From: an uncultured Prevotellaceae bacterium
GTDB taxonomy: Bacteria; Bacteroidota; Bacteroidia; Bacteroidales; Bacteroidaceae
Assembly: GCA_900317305.1 (NCBI GenBank)
Contig: ONGG01000026.1
Coordinates: 1 to 48,861 of the forward strand
Direction of reading: 5' to 3'
Length of the DNA: 48,861 bases
Under the pieces are notes generated by a model, which was not told where the DNA came from, searched no databases, and was given only the letters and a program-made list of their open reading frames with translations. The translations under genes were made by a program, and so were the position numbers. Below, one piece after another: positions 16,193 through 25,700 of the stretch. How positions within the stretch are numbered: position 1 is the first letter of the stretch; each line of letters begins with the position of its first letter.

Positions 16193-17644
16193 TTATGCCA
16201 TTCGCATGAGCATCGTGACAAACACCTGCCAGATGTCGGCTACGGTAGAGAGTTCCACTCTTTCGGCAGTGGAGTGTGGCTCGACGATTCGCGGACCGAT
16301 ACAGGCGATTTCGATGCCGGGGAATTTTCTTACGAAATAGCCCGCCTCGAGCACGAAGTGCATGGCCACCTTTCTTGGTCTCCATCCCAGCACCTCGTTG
16401 AATACGTCAGAGGTGAGGTTGAGAAAGTCGGAGTCTTGTTTCTCCTGCCATGCCGGGGCTGCCATCACCAGTTCCGAGTCGCCACCCTCCTCCTTGAACA
16501 CGTTGGCGATTTCCTTCCCCAGGGCCTCCATATCGTCGTAGATGAAACTCCGCGTGTGGGTGGTGACCACAATGTGGTCGCCATCGACGAAGATACGCCC
16601 CACATTATTCGATGTCTCGACGGTGTCTTTCAAGGTCTCGCTCATCTTCACCACGCCCTGTGGTATCTGCTCCAGACAGAGCATCAAGGCCTCGAAGGCC
16701 GACTCGGGCAGAATGGTGTCTCGGGCGTCGGTCTTCTCGATGGTGCAGCGCATGTCGGGGTCGCTGTCGCCAAACTCCTCCTTGATCCAGTCGTTGAGCA
16801 TCACTTCCTGCTCCTTGACAAACTCTGCCTGCTCGCCGGAAGGTACGGTGACGATGATCTCGGCACTCGAGGCGATGGAGGCATTGGCCTCACCCACCTT
16901 GATGTCGGCCAGCTGCACGTCAACCTCGTTGTATATGGCGGCGAGCAGTGCCCAGGCGATGACCACGGCACTCGCCCTTCCCTTGTTGATGTCCACTCCA
17001 GAGTGGCCACCCTTGCCTCCTTGGATGGAGATACGGAACCAACGGCGCTTGCCGCCGGGTGCCTTCTCGGGGGTGGCAGGCAGGCGGTGGAACTGCAGGT
17101 AGGCCCCCGCGGCTCCTGTGGTGATGGTATCGTAGTCCTCGGAGTCGAGGTTGATCACCTTGCGGCCCTGAAGGAAGTCTTCGGCCAGTCCGGCAGCGCC
17201 CGACATGCCATCCTCCTCGTTGGTGGTGGTCATGACCTCGATGGGACCGTGCACGATATTGTCGTCGGCAAGCACTGCCAACGCCATCGACAGTCCGATG
17301 CCGTTGTCGGCACCGAGCGAGGTTCCCCGGGCCTTCATCCATCCGTTGTCCTCATAGGGCACGATGGGTTGGGTGAGTGGGTCGTCCATCCCCACGCAAA
17401 CCATGTCCATGTGGTTGAGCACCACCACGGGCTCAGCCTGCTCGTGTCCTGGCGAGGCCGGTTTGCGAATGACCACGCAGTTGTTCTCGTCGCGGCGGTA
17501 CTCGAGCCCGAGTTTCCTGGCGAAGTCACAGAGGAAGTCGGCCACTTTCTCCTCATGGTGTGAGGGGCGTGGGATGTTGTTGAGCTGTCGGAAGATGTCC
17601 ATGACGGCATCTACGGGTGGAATATAGGCATTTGATTTGGTCAT
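16193..17644 (-). CDS. pepD: Aminoacyl-histidine (Xaa-His) dipeptidase
   Basis: This is a 483-residue M20 family metallopeptidase that splits Xaa-His and related dipeptides in the cytoplasm. I chose ATG 17644 (MTKSNAYIPP) over an in-frame ATG at 17695: it gives the usual PepD length of about 485, and the extra 17 residues read as untranslated leader. Metal and catalytic motifs are visible: NHMDMVCVG, SLGADNGIG, NEEDGMSG and a C-terminal EPHSTAE, plus the dimerisation-lid histidine region GGHSGVDI. Its TAACTTTG promoter is one edge of the mirrored repeat array shared with truA. Confidence 0.92.
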   Translation of the reverse strand: MTKSNAYIPPVDAVMDIFRQLNNIPRPSHHEEKVADFLCDFARKLGLEYRRDENNCVVIRKPASPGHEQAEPVVVLNHMDMVCVGMDDPLTQPIVPYEDNGWMKARGTSLGADNGIGLSMALAVLADDNIVHGPIEVMTTTNEEDGMSGAAGLAEDFLQGRKVINLDSEDYDTITTGAAGAYLQFHRLPATPEKAPGGKRRWFRISIQGGKGGHSGVDINKGRASAVVIAWALLAAIYNEVDVQLADIKVGEANASIASSAEIIVTVPSGEQAEFVKEQEVMLNDWIKEEFGDSDPDMRCTIEKTDARDTILPESAFEALMLCLEQIPQGVVKMSETLKDTVETSNNVGRIFVDGDHIVVTTHTRSFIYDDMEALGKEIANVFKEEGGDSELVMAAPAWQEKQDSDFLNLTSDVFNEVLGWRPRKVAMHFVLEAGYFVRKFPGIEIACIGPRIVEPHSTAERVELSTVADIWQVFVTMLMRMA

Positions 17645-17708
17645 AGCTATCAGTATGGTTAGAAAATGAACAATGAAGGCTGGGTGTAGCCTCAAATTGT
17701 TTTCACCG

Positions 17709-17716
17709 CAAAGTTA
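17709..17716 (-). promoter_or_regulatory. pepD promoter -7 box
   Basis: Reads TAACTTTG on the minus strand, directly preceded by CTCGACTTTTCG, the same upstream sequence as the truA promoter. The predicted start is near 17702, about 58 nt before the pepD ATG. Confidence 0.65.
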
Positions 17717-17920
17717 CGAAAAGTCGAGAGCAGAACAAAATGAATTGATTCATTTTTTATGCCGAGACGGAGTAACTTCGCCGCATAGCGGCAAAGTTAC
17801 GAATAAATGAGCGAAATGCAAAAGGAAAGCTTGCTTTTCTTTTCATTTCCGAATGGAAGTAACTTCACGACTTGTCGTAAAGTTACGAAAAGTCGAGCGG
17901 AACGCAAAATAAAAGAAAGG

Positions 17921-18130
17921 ATTCTTTTCGTTTTCCTCTCGACTTTTCGTAACATTGCGCTTACAGCGCGAAGTTACTCCGTCTCGGGAAAAGAAAAAAA
18001 TAAATTCTTTTCGTTTTCCTCTCGACTTTTCGTAACATTGCGCTTGCAGCGCGAAGTTACTCCGTCTCGGGAAAAGAAAAGAATAAATTCTTTTCGTTTT
18101 CCTCTCGACTTTTCGTAACTTTGCCGCCAC
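17921..18130 (+). repeat. 83-bp tandem repeat ending in the truA promoter
   Basis: Units begin at 17921, 18004 and 18087 (ATTCTTTTCG). The first two are full 83-bp copies that are nearly identical; the third is partial and runs into the truA promoter and ATG. The first two carry TAACATTG where the third has the consensus TAACTTTG. Confidence 0.9.
18116..18123 (+). promoter_or_regulatory. truA promoter -7 box with very short leader
   Basis: TAACTTTG ends only 8 bp before the truA ATG at 18132, so the transcript should start at about 18129-18131 and be leaderless or nearly so. Confidence 0.6.
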
Positions 18131-18131
18131 A

Positions 18132-18866
18132 ATGAGCAAACGATATTTCATTTTCCTTGGCTACGATGGCAAGAACTACCACGGATGGCAGGTTCAACCC
18201 AACGGCAACTCCGTGCAGGCTGAACTGCAGAAAGCGCTCTCCATCTTGCTCAGGCAACCCATCGAGGTGGTGGGGGCCGGGCGTACCGACGCGGGGGTGC
18301 ATGCCGTTGACATGGCAGCGCATTTCGACACCGACTTGCCCATAGACTGCGACCAACTCTGCTATAAACTCAACCGACTGCTTCCTTGCGACATCAGTGT
18401 GAGAACGGTGAGCGAGGTGTCGCCCGACATGCATGCGCGGTTCAGCGCGAAAGCACGCACCTACTATTATTATATCCACACCTGGAAAGACCCCTTCGTC
18501 AGGCAGCATTCGTGCTTCATTCATTACCAACTCGATTTCGACTTGATGAACGAGGCGGGACGGATGCTCACCACTTACTCCGACTTCGGCGCATTCTGCA
18601 AGACCCATACCGACGTGAAGACTACGCTGTGCCAGGTGAGCAGGGCAGAATGGGAGAGAATCGACGACCATCACTATCGGTTTGTCATCACGGCCAACCG
18701 CTTCCTGCGCAATATGGTGCGCGCTGTGGTGGGAACCCTCATCGATGTGGGGCGCCACCGCGTCTCGCTCGACCAGTTGAGGGAAATCATAGAGAGCGGG
18801 AAACGCACCGAGGCGGGTGAGAGTATGCCGGCTCATGCGCTCTTTCTTCAAAAAGTGGAATATTAG
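18132..18866 (+). CDS. truA: tRNA pseudouridine(38-40) synthase TruA
   Basis: The 244-residue protein isomerises uridines 38-40 in tRNA anticodon stems. The catalytic motif GAGRTDAGVHA places the nucleophile at D53. The N-terminal RYFIFLGYDGKNYHGWQ and the C-terminal NRFLRNMVRAVVGTLI are also typical of the family. Length is normal. The ATG at 18132 is fixed by the promoter just upstream. A DMT transporter gene starts 18 bp downstream in the same direction. Confidence 0.95.
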   Translation: MSKRYFIFLGYDGKNYHGWQVQPNGNSVQAELQKALSILLRQPIEVVGAGRTDAGVHAVDMAAHFDTDLPIDCDQLCYKLNRLLPCDISVRTVSEVSPDMHARFSAKARTYYYYIHTWKDPFVRQHSCFIHYQLDFDLMNEAGRMLTTYSDFGAFCKTHTDVKTTLCQVSRAEWERIDDHHYRFVITANRFLRNMVRAVVGTLIDVGRHRVSLDQLREIIESGKRTEAGESMPAHALFLQKVEY

Positions 18867-18884
18867 AATCAAATACCTTTACAG

Positions 18885-19805
18885 ATGATGTGGCTTGTCA
18901 TGGCTTTTGTCTCCGCGGCATTGCTCGGATGTTACGACTCTTTCAAGAAGGAGGCGCTCAATGCCAATGCTGTCATTCCCGTACTCTTCCTCAACACCCT
19001 TTTCTGCTCGCTCATCTTCCTGCCGTTTATCTTCCTGAGCAGTTTCACCTCTTTGCTCGATGGCTCGCAGTTTCATGTGCCCGCTGCAGGGTGGGAGACA
19101 CACAAATACATCGTGGCGAAAAGTCTGATTGTGCTGTCGTCATGGCTCTTCGGATACTTCGGGATGAAGCACTTGCCGCTCACCATCGTTGGACCCATCA
19201 ACGCCACACGTCCCGTGATGGTGCTTCTGGGCGCACTCCTCTTCTTCGGCGAGAGACTCAACCTTTGGCAGTGGGCGGGTGTGATGCTCGCCGTGGCATC
19301 GTTCTTCATGCTGAGCAGGAGCGGACGGAAGGAGGGCATCGACTTCAAACACGACAAGTGGATCTACTACGTGGTGCTGTCGGCACTCCTGGGTGCGCTC
19401 AGCGGACTCTACGACAAATACTTGATGGCGCCGCCCGACAATGGGGGAGTGGGCATCGATAGGATGCTGGTGCAGAGTTGGTACAACATCTACCAGTGCT
19501 TCTTGATGTTTGCCGTGCTCGTATTGCTGTGGTGGCCCAGAAGGCACCGCAACACTCCTTTCCATTGGCATTGGAGCATCATCTGCGTGAGCATTTTCCT
19601 CAGTACCGCCGACTTCATCTATTTCTATGCGCTCAGTCTGCCGGGTGCCATGATCTCTATCGTGTCGATGGTGAGGAGAGGGAGTGTGGCCGTGTCGTTC
19701 CTTTTCGGTGCACTCTTCTTCCATGAGAAAAACCTGAAAAGCAAGGTGCTCGACCTGGCCTTGGTTCTCCTGGGCATGGTTTGCCTCTACATCGGGTCGG
19801 AATGA
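18885..19805 (+). CDS. DMT superfamily (EamA-like) membrane transporter
   Basis: This 306-residue integral membrane protein has about ten predicted helices in two EamA-like halves. The first half contains GPINATRPVMVLLGALLFFGERL, whose tail matches the conserved helix-loop at the end of an EamA repeat; the second contains SIVSMVRRGSVAVSFLFGALFF. The family exports or imports small metabolites. The substrate is not evident. It is probably co-transcribed with truA (18-bp gap, no terminator seen). Confidence 0.88.
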   Translation: MMWLVMAFVSAALLGCYDSFKKEALNANAVIPVLFLNTLFCSLIFLPFIFLSSFTSLLDGSQFHVPAAGWETHKYIVAKSLIVLSSWLFGYFGMKHLPLTIVGPINATRPVMVLLGALLFFGERLNLWQWAGVMLAVASFFMLSRSGRKEGIDFKHDKWIYYVVLSALLGALSGLYDKYLMAPPDNGGVGIDRMLVQSWYNIYQCFLMFAVLVLLWWPRRHRNTPFHWHWSIICVSIFLSTADFIYFYALSLPGAMISIVSMVRRGSVAVSFLFGALFFHEKNLKSKVLDLALVLLGMVCLYIGSE

Positions 19806-19835
19806 CACTTCATACGTCTATACTTCAAGGGTAAG

Positions 19836-19931
19836 GTCTGAACTCCATGAAAAGTCTGAACTCCATGAAAAAAGAGTAATGTCTGAACTCCTGAACTCCT
19901 GAACTCCTGAACTTCTGAACTCCTGAACTCC
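19836..19931 (+). repeat. TGAACTCC tandem repeat before the alcohol dehydrogenase promoter
   Basis: Six consecutive 8-bp units lie at 19884-19931: five TGAACTCC and one TGAACTTC. Upstream, an 18-bp unit GTCTGAACTCCATGAAAA is repeated at 19836 and 19854 and shares the same core. The array ends 26 bp before the -33 TTG of the next promoter. Pure short repeats of this kind can change copy number by slippage. Confidence 0.9.
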
Positions 19932-19957
19932 TTGATAATTTTATTCCTTGATTTGCT

Positions 19958-19988
19958 TTGGCCGTTTCGGGGAAAATGGCTAATTTTG
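19958..19988 (+). promoter_or_regulatory. Promoter of the alcohol dehydrogenase-MATE pair
   Basis: TTG (19958-19960), 20 bp, TAATTTTG (19981-19988). The predicted start is near 19995, about 25 nt before the ATG. Confidence 0.7.
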
Positions 19989-20019
19989 CCCAAAACAAAC
20001 CCTAAAAACAAGAATCACT

Positions 20020-21201
20020 ATGAGAGATTTCAATTTCTATGCACCTACAGAGGTGGTCTTCGGAAAACAGTCGGAAGAACAAGTGGCCAGACTGGTGCGC
20101 CATTATGGTGGCACACGCGTGCTCGTGCATTTTGGCGGTCAAAGCGCCAAGCGGTCGGGACTGCTCGATAAAATCATCGCCTTGCTCGATGCCGACGGCA
20201 TCAGCCATGTGGAACTTGGTGGCGTGGTGCCCAACCCACGGCTCTCGCTGGTGAAGAAAGGTGTGGCGCTCTGCCGTGACGAAAAGGTGGACTTCATCCT
20301 CGCCATCGGCGGAGGAAGTGTCATCGACTCGGCCAAGGCCATCGGATACGGTGTGGGATACGAAGGCGAGCCATGGGACTTCTGGACAGGGAAGGCCGTG
20401 CCGGCATCGTGCCTGCCCATCGGTGTGGTGCTCACCATCCCCGCCGCAGGCTCTGAGATGAGCAGCAGCTGTGTCATCACCAACGACGAGAACAACGACA
20501 AACGGGGCGTCAACAGCAACCTGTGCCGTTGCAAGTTCTGTATCATGAACCCGGAGCGAACCTTCACCTTGCCTGCTTACCAGACGGCAGCCGGCGCCAC
20601 GGATATCATGATGCATACGATGGAGCGCTATTTCACCGTCTACGACGATATGACGCTCACCGACGCCATCGCCGAGGCGCTCATGCGCACCGTGAAAGAC
20701 AGTGCCATGGAAGTGATGCGCAACCCCACCGACTACCGCCACCGCGCGCAAATCATGTGGGCGGGAAGTCTCTCGCACAACGACCTTACGGAATGCGGGT
20801 CGACAAAGGATTTCGCCACACACCGTCTGGAACATGAGTTGAGCGCCATGTTCGACGTGACACACGGTGCCGGACTGGCCGCCATCTGGGGCAGTTGGGC
20901 ACGGTTCGTGCTTCCGGGGCACGAGGCCCGTTTCGCCCGTTTCGCCACCAACGTCATGGGCGTCGACTGCGACTTTACCGACCTGCGGCGCACCGCCGAG
21001 CGGGGCATTGAGGCCACCGAGCGCTTCTTCTGCAGTCTGGGCATGCCAGTGAGCATACATGAGTTGCTGGGCCGCGACATCACCGACGACGAGATCGAGG
21101 AGATGGCCCGGAGGGCAAGTCACGACGGACAGATCACACTGGGCAATATCCGCGTGCTGAAGCGCGAGGATATGGTCGAAATCTACAAAATGGCAAAATA
21201 A
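20020..21201 (+). CDS. Iron-type alcohol dehydrogenase, YqhD/BdhA-like
   Basis: The 393-residue group III alcohol dehydrogenase reduces aldehydes with NAD(P)H. The nucleotide-binding motif GGGSVIDSAKA is at 98-108. Metal ligands D195, H199, H268 and H282 fall one residue from the known YqhD ligands (194, 198, 267, 282-1), and the length is normal. A role in aldehyde detoxification or butanol-type fermentation is likely by family; the physiological substrate is unknown. The MATE gene follows after 4 bp, so the two are co-transcribed from the repeat-adjacent promoter. Confidence 0.92.
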   Translation: MRDFNFYAPTEVVFGKQSEEQVARLVRHYGGTRVLVHFGGQSAKRSGLLDKIIALLDADGISHVELGGVVPNPRLSLVKKGVALCRDEKVDFILAIGGGSVIDSAKAIGYGVGYEGEPWDFWTGKAVPASCLPIGVVLTIPAAGSEMSSSCVITNDENNDKRGVNSNLCRCKFCIMNPERTFTLPAYQTAAGATDIMMHTMERYFTVYDDMTLTDAIAEALMRTVKDSAMEVMRNPTDYRHRAQIMWAGSLSHNDLTECGSTKDFATHRLEHELSAMFDVTHGAGLAAIWGSWARFVLPGHEARFARFATNVMGVDCDFTDLRRTAERGIEATERFFCSLGMPVSIHELLGRDITDDEIEEMARRASHDGQITLGNIRVLKREDMVEIYKMAK

Positions 21202-21205
21202 CACG

Positions 21206-22498
21206 ATGGGTGGGGTAGACCGACAGATCATGCGGCTTGCCTTGCCGTCTATCATCTCGAATATCACCGTGCCGCTGCTCGGACTGGTCGACGTGGCCAT
21301 TGTCGGGCATATGGGGAGCGCCGTGTATATCGGCGCCATCTCCATCGGCTCGATGATATTCAATATCTTGTATTGGGTATTCGGATTCCTCAGAATGGGC
21401 ACCAGCGGTATGACCTCGCAGGCCCTGGGGCGCCGCGACCTCACAGCCGTCACCCAACTGGCTGTAAGGGCCATGGCGGTGGGACTGGTGGTGGCCGTCG
21501 CCATCCTTGTGCTGCAGGTGCCCATCAAGCAGGGGGCCTTGCTCTTCTTGCATCCCGAGACCGAAATCCTTCACCTGGCTTCTGCCTATTTCAACATCTG
21601 TGTCTGGGGAGCGCCAGCCATGCTCACGCTCTATGCCCTCAGCGGATGGTATGTGGGCATGCAGAACACACGCTTCCCCATGGCCATCTCCATCACCCAG
21701 AACATCATCAATATCGGGGCAAGTCTGATGCTGGTCTATGGACTTGGGATGAAGGTGGAGGGGGTGGCTCTGGGCACACTCATCGCCCAATATGCGGGCG
21801 TGGCCATGGCGCTGTTCTTGTTGTTCAGATACTATGGACGACTTCGAATACACTTCAAATCGAGGGGATTGTTCGATTATGTTAAAATGTTGGATTTCTT
21901 TAAAGTCAATTCCGACATTTTCCTTCGCACGCTCTGCCTCGTGGCGGTCAACTTCTACTTCCTGGCGGCGGGGTCCAGGCAGGGTGGGGTGGTGCTGGCG
22001 GTGAACACCCTGCTCATGCAACTCTACATCCTCTTCTCTTATGTCGTCGACGGGTTCGCTTTCGCTGGTGAGGCGATGAGCGGAAAGTGTCTCGGCGCCG
22101 GCAACATGGGGGCGCTCCGCAATACGGTCAGGCGGGTGTTCTTCTGGGGCGTTGTGGTGGCACTGGCATTCACGCTGGTCTATGCTCTGGGCGGACAACG
22201 TTTCCTGGCGCTGCTTACCAACGAGCGGCAGGTGGTGGAGGCGGCTGCCGAGTACTTCCCCTGGGCGGTGGCCGTGCCCTTGGCGGGTGTGGCCGCGTTT
22301 GTGTGGGACGGCATCTTCATCGGCACCACGGCCACGCGTGGCATGCTCCTCTCCTCGGCCATAGCTACGGCGGTGTTTTTCGTCCTCTTCATCGTCTTGC
22401 GCGACAACTTGGGCAATCATGCGTTGTGGTTGGCTTTCGTGGTGTATCTGTTTGCTCGGGGCGTGGTGCAAACAGGGTTGTGGAAACGGAAATACTAA
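21206..22498 (+). CDS. MATE family efflux transporter
   Basis: This 430-residue, 12-helix protein begins with the MATE signature region RQIMRLALPSIISNITVPLL and LVDVAIVGHMG, with the second half starting near residue 230. MATE transporters expel cationic drugs or metabolites using Na+ or H+ gradients; the sequence is closer in style to the DinF-like branch. It starts 4 bp after the dehydrogenase stop. The 245 bp after it are AT-rich with no gene or clear terminator, only the next promoter. Confidence 0.92.
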   Translation: MGGVDRQIMRLALPSIISNITVPLLGLVDVAIVGHMGSAVYIGAISIGSMIFNILYWVFGFLRMGTSGMTSQALGRRDLTAVTQLAVRAMAVGLVVAVAILVLQVPIKQGALLFLHPETEILHLASAYFNICVWGAPAMLTLYALSGWYVGMQNTRFPMAISITQNIINIGASLMLVYGLGMKVEGVALGTLIAQYAGVAMALFLLFRYYGRLRIHFKSRGLFDYVKMLDFFKVNSDIFLRTLCLVAVNFYFLAAGSRQGGVVLAVNTLLMQLYILFSYVVDGFAFAGEAMSGKCLGAGNMGALRNTVRRVFFWGVVVALAFTLVYALGGQRFLALLTNERQVVEAAAEYFPWAVAVPLAGVAAFVWDGIFIGTTATRGMLLSSAIATAVFFVLFIVLRDNLGNHALWLAFVVYLFARGVVQTGLWKRKY

Positions 22499-22619
22499 TG
22501 TTGTTTTAGTGTTAAAATGTAAATAATATTATATTAAAATTGTTATTGATTAGTCTCGAAATTAAGTTGCATATAATATGATATTATTATTAAAAAAAAG
22601 TAATTTTGACACTTTTTCT

Positions 22620-22649
22620 TTGAGATTTCGTTCGAAATCCATATCTTTG
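22620..22649 (+). promoter_or_regulatory. Promoter of the macroglobulin-DUF1573-meaB-ispH run
   Basis: TTG (22620-22622), 19 bp, TATCTTTG (22642-22649). The start would be near 22656, leaving a leader of about 88 nt before the ATG at 22744. Confidence 0.7.
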
Positions 22650-22743
22650 CAGCACATCATACAACTGTTAACAGGGCTTTAAGCCATTTTTATTTCTTTA
22701 TTATTTCAAGTGGGTACGCCCATTAGAGTTCTATTCACGCTTT

Positions 22744-25700
22744 ATGCTAAGGTTTTTTGGAATTGTTATTCTATTGGTTTTTGCGCATATGAATATTTCA
22801 TCTCAAGACCTCAATGCGCTTTGGAAACAGTACGAGGAAGCTGTTTCCAAAGACATGCCGCGTGACCAGATCAAGACGCTCGACTCGATAATCGAGCTGG
22901 CTGCCAAGAAAAAACAATACGGTCATTTGCTCAAGGCACGACTCAAGCATGTCGATGCCGTTACCAGCATCACCCCCGATTCTCTCGAGTCAGAGGTCAA
23001 GGTCATGGTAGAGGAAGAGAAGAAACTGACTGCGAGCCAACCTGCGCTGGCGGCCGTATACCAGTCGGTGCTGGGAAAAGTATACACCTCGAATCCAACA
23101 CTCGACGAGAACAGTACAGATATCGCCAAGGATTATTTCGCCAAGTCGCTCTCCAACCCGTCGCTGTTGGCCTCGGTAAAGGCGGCCGACTTCGACCCGC
23201 TCTTCGACAAGGGCGACGACAGCAAGTATTTTAATAACGACCTGCTCAGCGTCTTGGCTATGCAGACCAGCGATTTCGCCTTGCTTAGCGATGTCTATGC
23301 CAAGCAGGGAAACCGTGAGGCGGCATGTATTGCCGAGGCCTTCGAACTGAAACGGCAGCTCGATGTTTATGAGGATGACAAGCAAATGCTGCCAAAGGTC
23401 GACTCGCTGCTCAATGTCTATGGCGACCTTGACGTGGCTGGCGAACTGGCTTTGCTGAAGTATGACATTCTGGGCTCGGCCGACAATGCCTCGGTGGCCG
23501 ACAGGGTGGCTTATATCGACCAGATGACCGAGAAGTACAAGGGATGGCCACGTATCGTCATCCTCAGCAACTCGCGTGCCTCGCTCATGCAGAAGCAGTT
23601 CTCCTTCAGCACTGATTTCAAGGTGATGCTGCCCCAGAGGGAACATCAGCTCAACTTCTCCTTCATCAGGAACATCAATTCGCTCTCCGTCACGCTGTGG
23701 CGGCTGAACATCAGTGCCGACGAGAATGTGTCGCTTTACAACAAGAAGCAGATCGACAAGATCAGAGACAAAATCGTGAAGGGCACAGAGCAGACCATCC
23801 GCCATGCCTATACGGGCCACCAGCCTTACGATGTCTTCACCGACTCCCTGAAATTGCCGGCTCTGCAGCCGGGCGTCTATCTCATGAACGTGAGGGCCGA
23901 CGACGCATCAGTAGAGTCGGAAGTGACGGGCGATGCCGTGAAGCAAGACTGGACCGTGTTCTACGTGAGCGATGTCTATATGATCTCGGAAGGGCTGCCC
24001 AACGACAATATCCGCCTGGCGGTGGTGAGCGCCACCACTGGCAAGCCGCTGCCCAATGCCATGGTGCGTCTGCACAGCAACTACCGCAGTGAGAAAGACA
24101 CGTTATTGAAATGTGATGCCAAGGGTGAGGTCATCACCAACCAGAAGGCGATGAGATCCCGCTCGGCAAAGGCCTATACCAAGACCGACAATTTCTGCCC
24201 GTCGCAGGGCATGTGGTCGCAGTCCTACTCCTACAGCCAGGTAGAGCACGAGCGCTTCAATGTCAGTATCTTTACCGACAGGGCCATCTACCGGCCCGGA
24301 CAACCGGTTCATTTCGCCCTTATCTCATTGGTCAACTACGACGGCAAGCAAGCCAAGGCCCTGGCCGGGGAGAAAATCAAGGTCGCACTGCGCGATGCCA
24401 ACCGTCAGACCATAGAGGAAAAAGAAGTGGTCACCGATGAGTTCGGCAAGGCCAGCGGCGTGTTCATCCTGCCGGCGAAAGGACTTACCGGACAATTCCA
24501 GTTGTATACCCGGAATGGCTTCAAGTCAATCCGGGTGGAGGAATACAAACGTCCTACCTTCGAGGTGGAAATCGACAAGGTGGAGGAGGTCTACAAGAAT
24601 GGCGACACCATCAGCGTCACCGGACGGGCCAAGACCTACTCTGGAGTGCCCGTGCAGGGAGCCAGGGTGGCTTATACGGTGGTCAGGAGTCAGCCTTCGT
24701 GGTGGTATTGGAATGCCGGCGACGAGGAGATGCTGCTCCAGGCCGAGGCCATTACCGACGACAAGGGCGAGTTCAAGATGACCGTGCCCGTCGTCATGCC
24801 CGAGAACAAGCGGCAGAACGACATGCCGTGGCGAGCCCGATGCTATAATATCGTGGCCGAGGCCGTGGTCACCGACCAGGGCGGCGAGTCGCACTCGGCT
24901 TCCATCTCACTGCCTTTGGGCGACAAGGCCACATCGCTGTCATTCCACCTGCCAGAGCGAAGTGAGGTAGGGAAGTTCAACTCGCTCCGTTTCTCTTTGC
25001 TCAATATCGCAGGACAAGAGGTAGACGGCGAGGTGACCTACTATATCGACAACCAGCCTCAGGCCTATACAGCCAAGGCCAACACCGAGGTGGCGCTGCC
25101 CGTGAAGGCAGAGAAACTCGGGACGGGAAAACATACTTTCAAGGCCATCTGCCAGGGCGATACCGTGACACAGGACATCGTGCTCTTCACACTCAGCGAC
25201 AAACGTCCGCCCATCGAGACGCACGAATGGTTCTATGCCACTGACTCACGCTTCCCCTCCGACGGCAAGCCCGTCTACGTGCAGGTGGGCTCTTCCGACC
25301 CCGACACGTATGTCTTCTACAACGTGTTCGCGGGCAACAAAGTGCTCGAGAGCGGTACGTTCACCCTCAACAATGCCAACAACACCAAGGCATGGAAATA
25401 CAAGGAGGAGTATGGCAATGGCATCCTCCTCACCTTCGCATGGGTGAGGGATGGCAAACTCTACTCGAATCGGCACACCATAGCAAAACCGACGGTCGAC
25501 AAGAGCATACACCTGAAATGGGAAACCTTCCGCGACCGGCTCACGCCCGGACAGGATGAGGAGTGGACGCTCAAGGCTACCTATGCCGATGGCACTCCTG
25601 CCGACGCACAACTCGTGGCAACACTCTACGACAAGTCGCTCGACCAGTTCGCCTCGCACTATCTGTCGTTCTCCAATCTGATGTTCTCGCCATTGCCCTT

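Larger units (their letters stand above)
17706..18130. repeat. Mirrored array of promoter-like palindromes between pepD and truA
   Basis: The 16-mer CTCGACTTTTCGTAAC occurs five times without a mismatch: on the minus strand at 17713-17728 and 17882-17897, on the plus strand at 17938-17953, 18021-18036 and 18104-18119. Between them are four palindromes whose arms are variants of GTAACTTTGC: 17772-17800, 17859-17886, 17949-17977 and 18032-18060. Each palindrome therefore holds two -7-like boxes facing each other, usually with only one arm near consensus. The array is bounded by the real minus-strand pepD promoter and plus-strand truA promoter. No ORF is convincing in the 487-bp gap. Confidence 0.85.

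Noticed and set aside
16190-17563. Long plus-strand open frame antisense to pepD
   Set aside because: The minus strand has all PepD motifs; the plus frame is Val/Gly/His-rich without motif or promoter.
17807-18118. Possible small protein in the pepD-truA gap
   Set aside because: Its apparent repeats (Ser/Phe-rich) only reflect the DNA repeat array; both strands give similar low-complexity readings.
17921-18130. CRISPR array
   Set aside because: The 83-bp units are contiguous with no unique spacers, and no cas gene is present.
19884-19931. CRISPR-like direct repeats
   Set aside because: The units are 8 bp and contiguous; this is a simple tandem repeat.
20002-21528. Long minus-strand open frame antisense to the dehydrogenase and MATE genes
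   Set aside because: It is rich in His, Gln and Arg, has no recognisable domain, and the plus strand encodes a clear alcohol dehydrogenase with its metal ligands. It is a by-product of codon use on the other strand.
21134-22471. Long minus-strand open frame antisense to the MATE gene
   Set aside because: Low-complexity His/Arg/Glu-rich translation opposite a typical 12-helix transporter; no start context or family signal.
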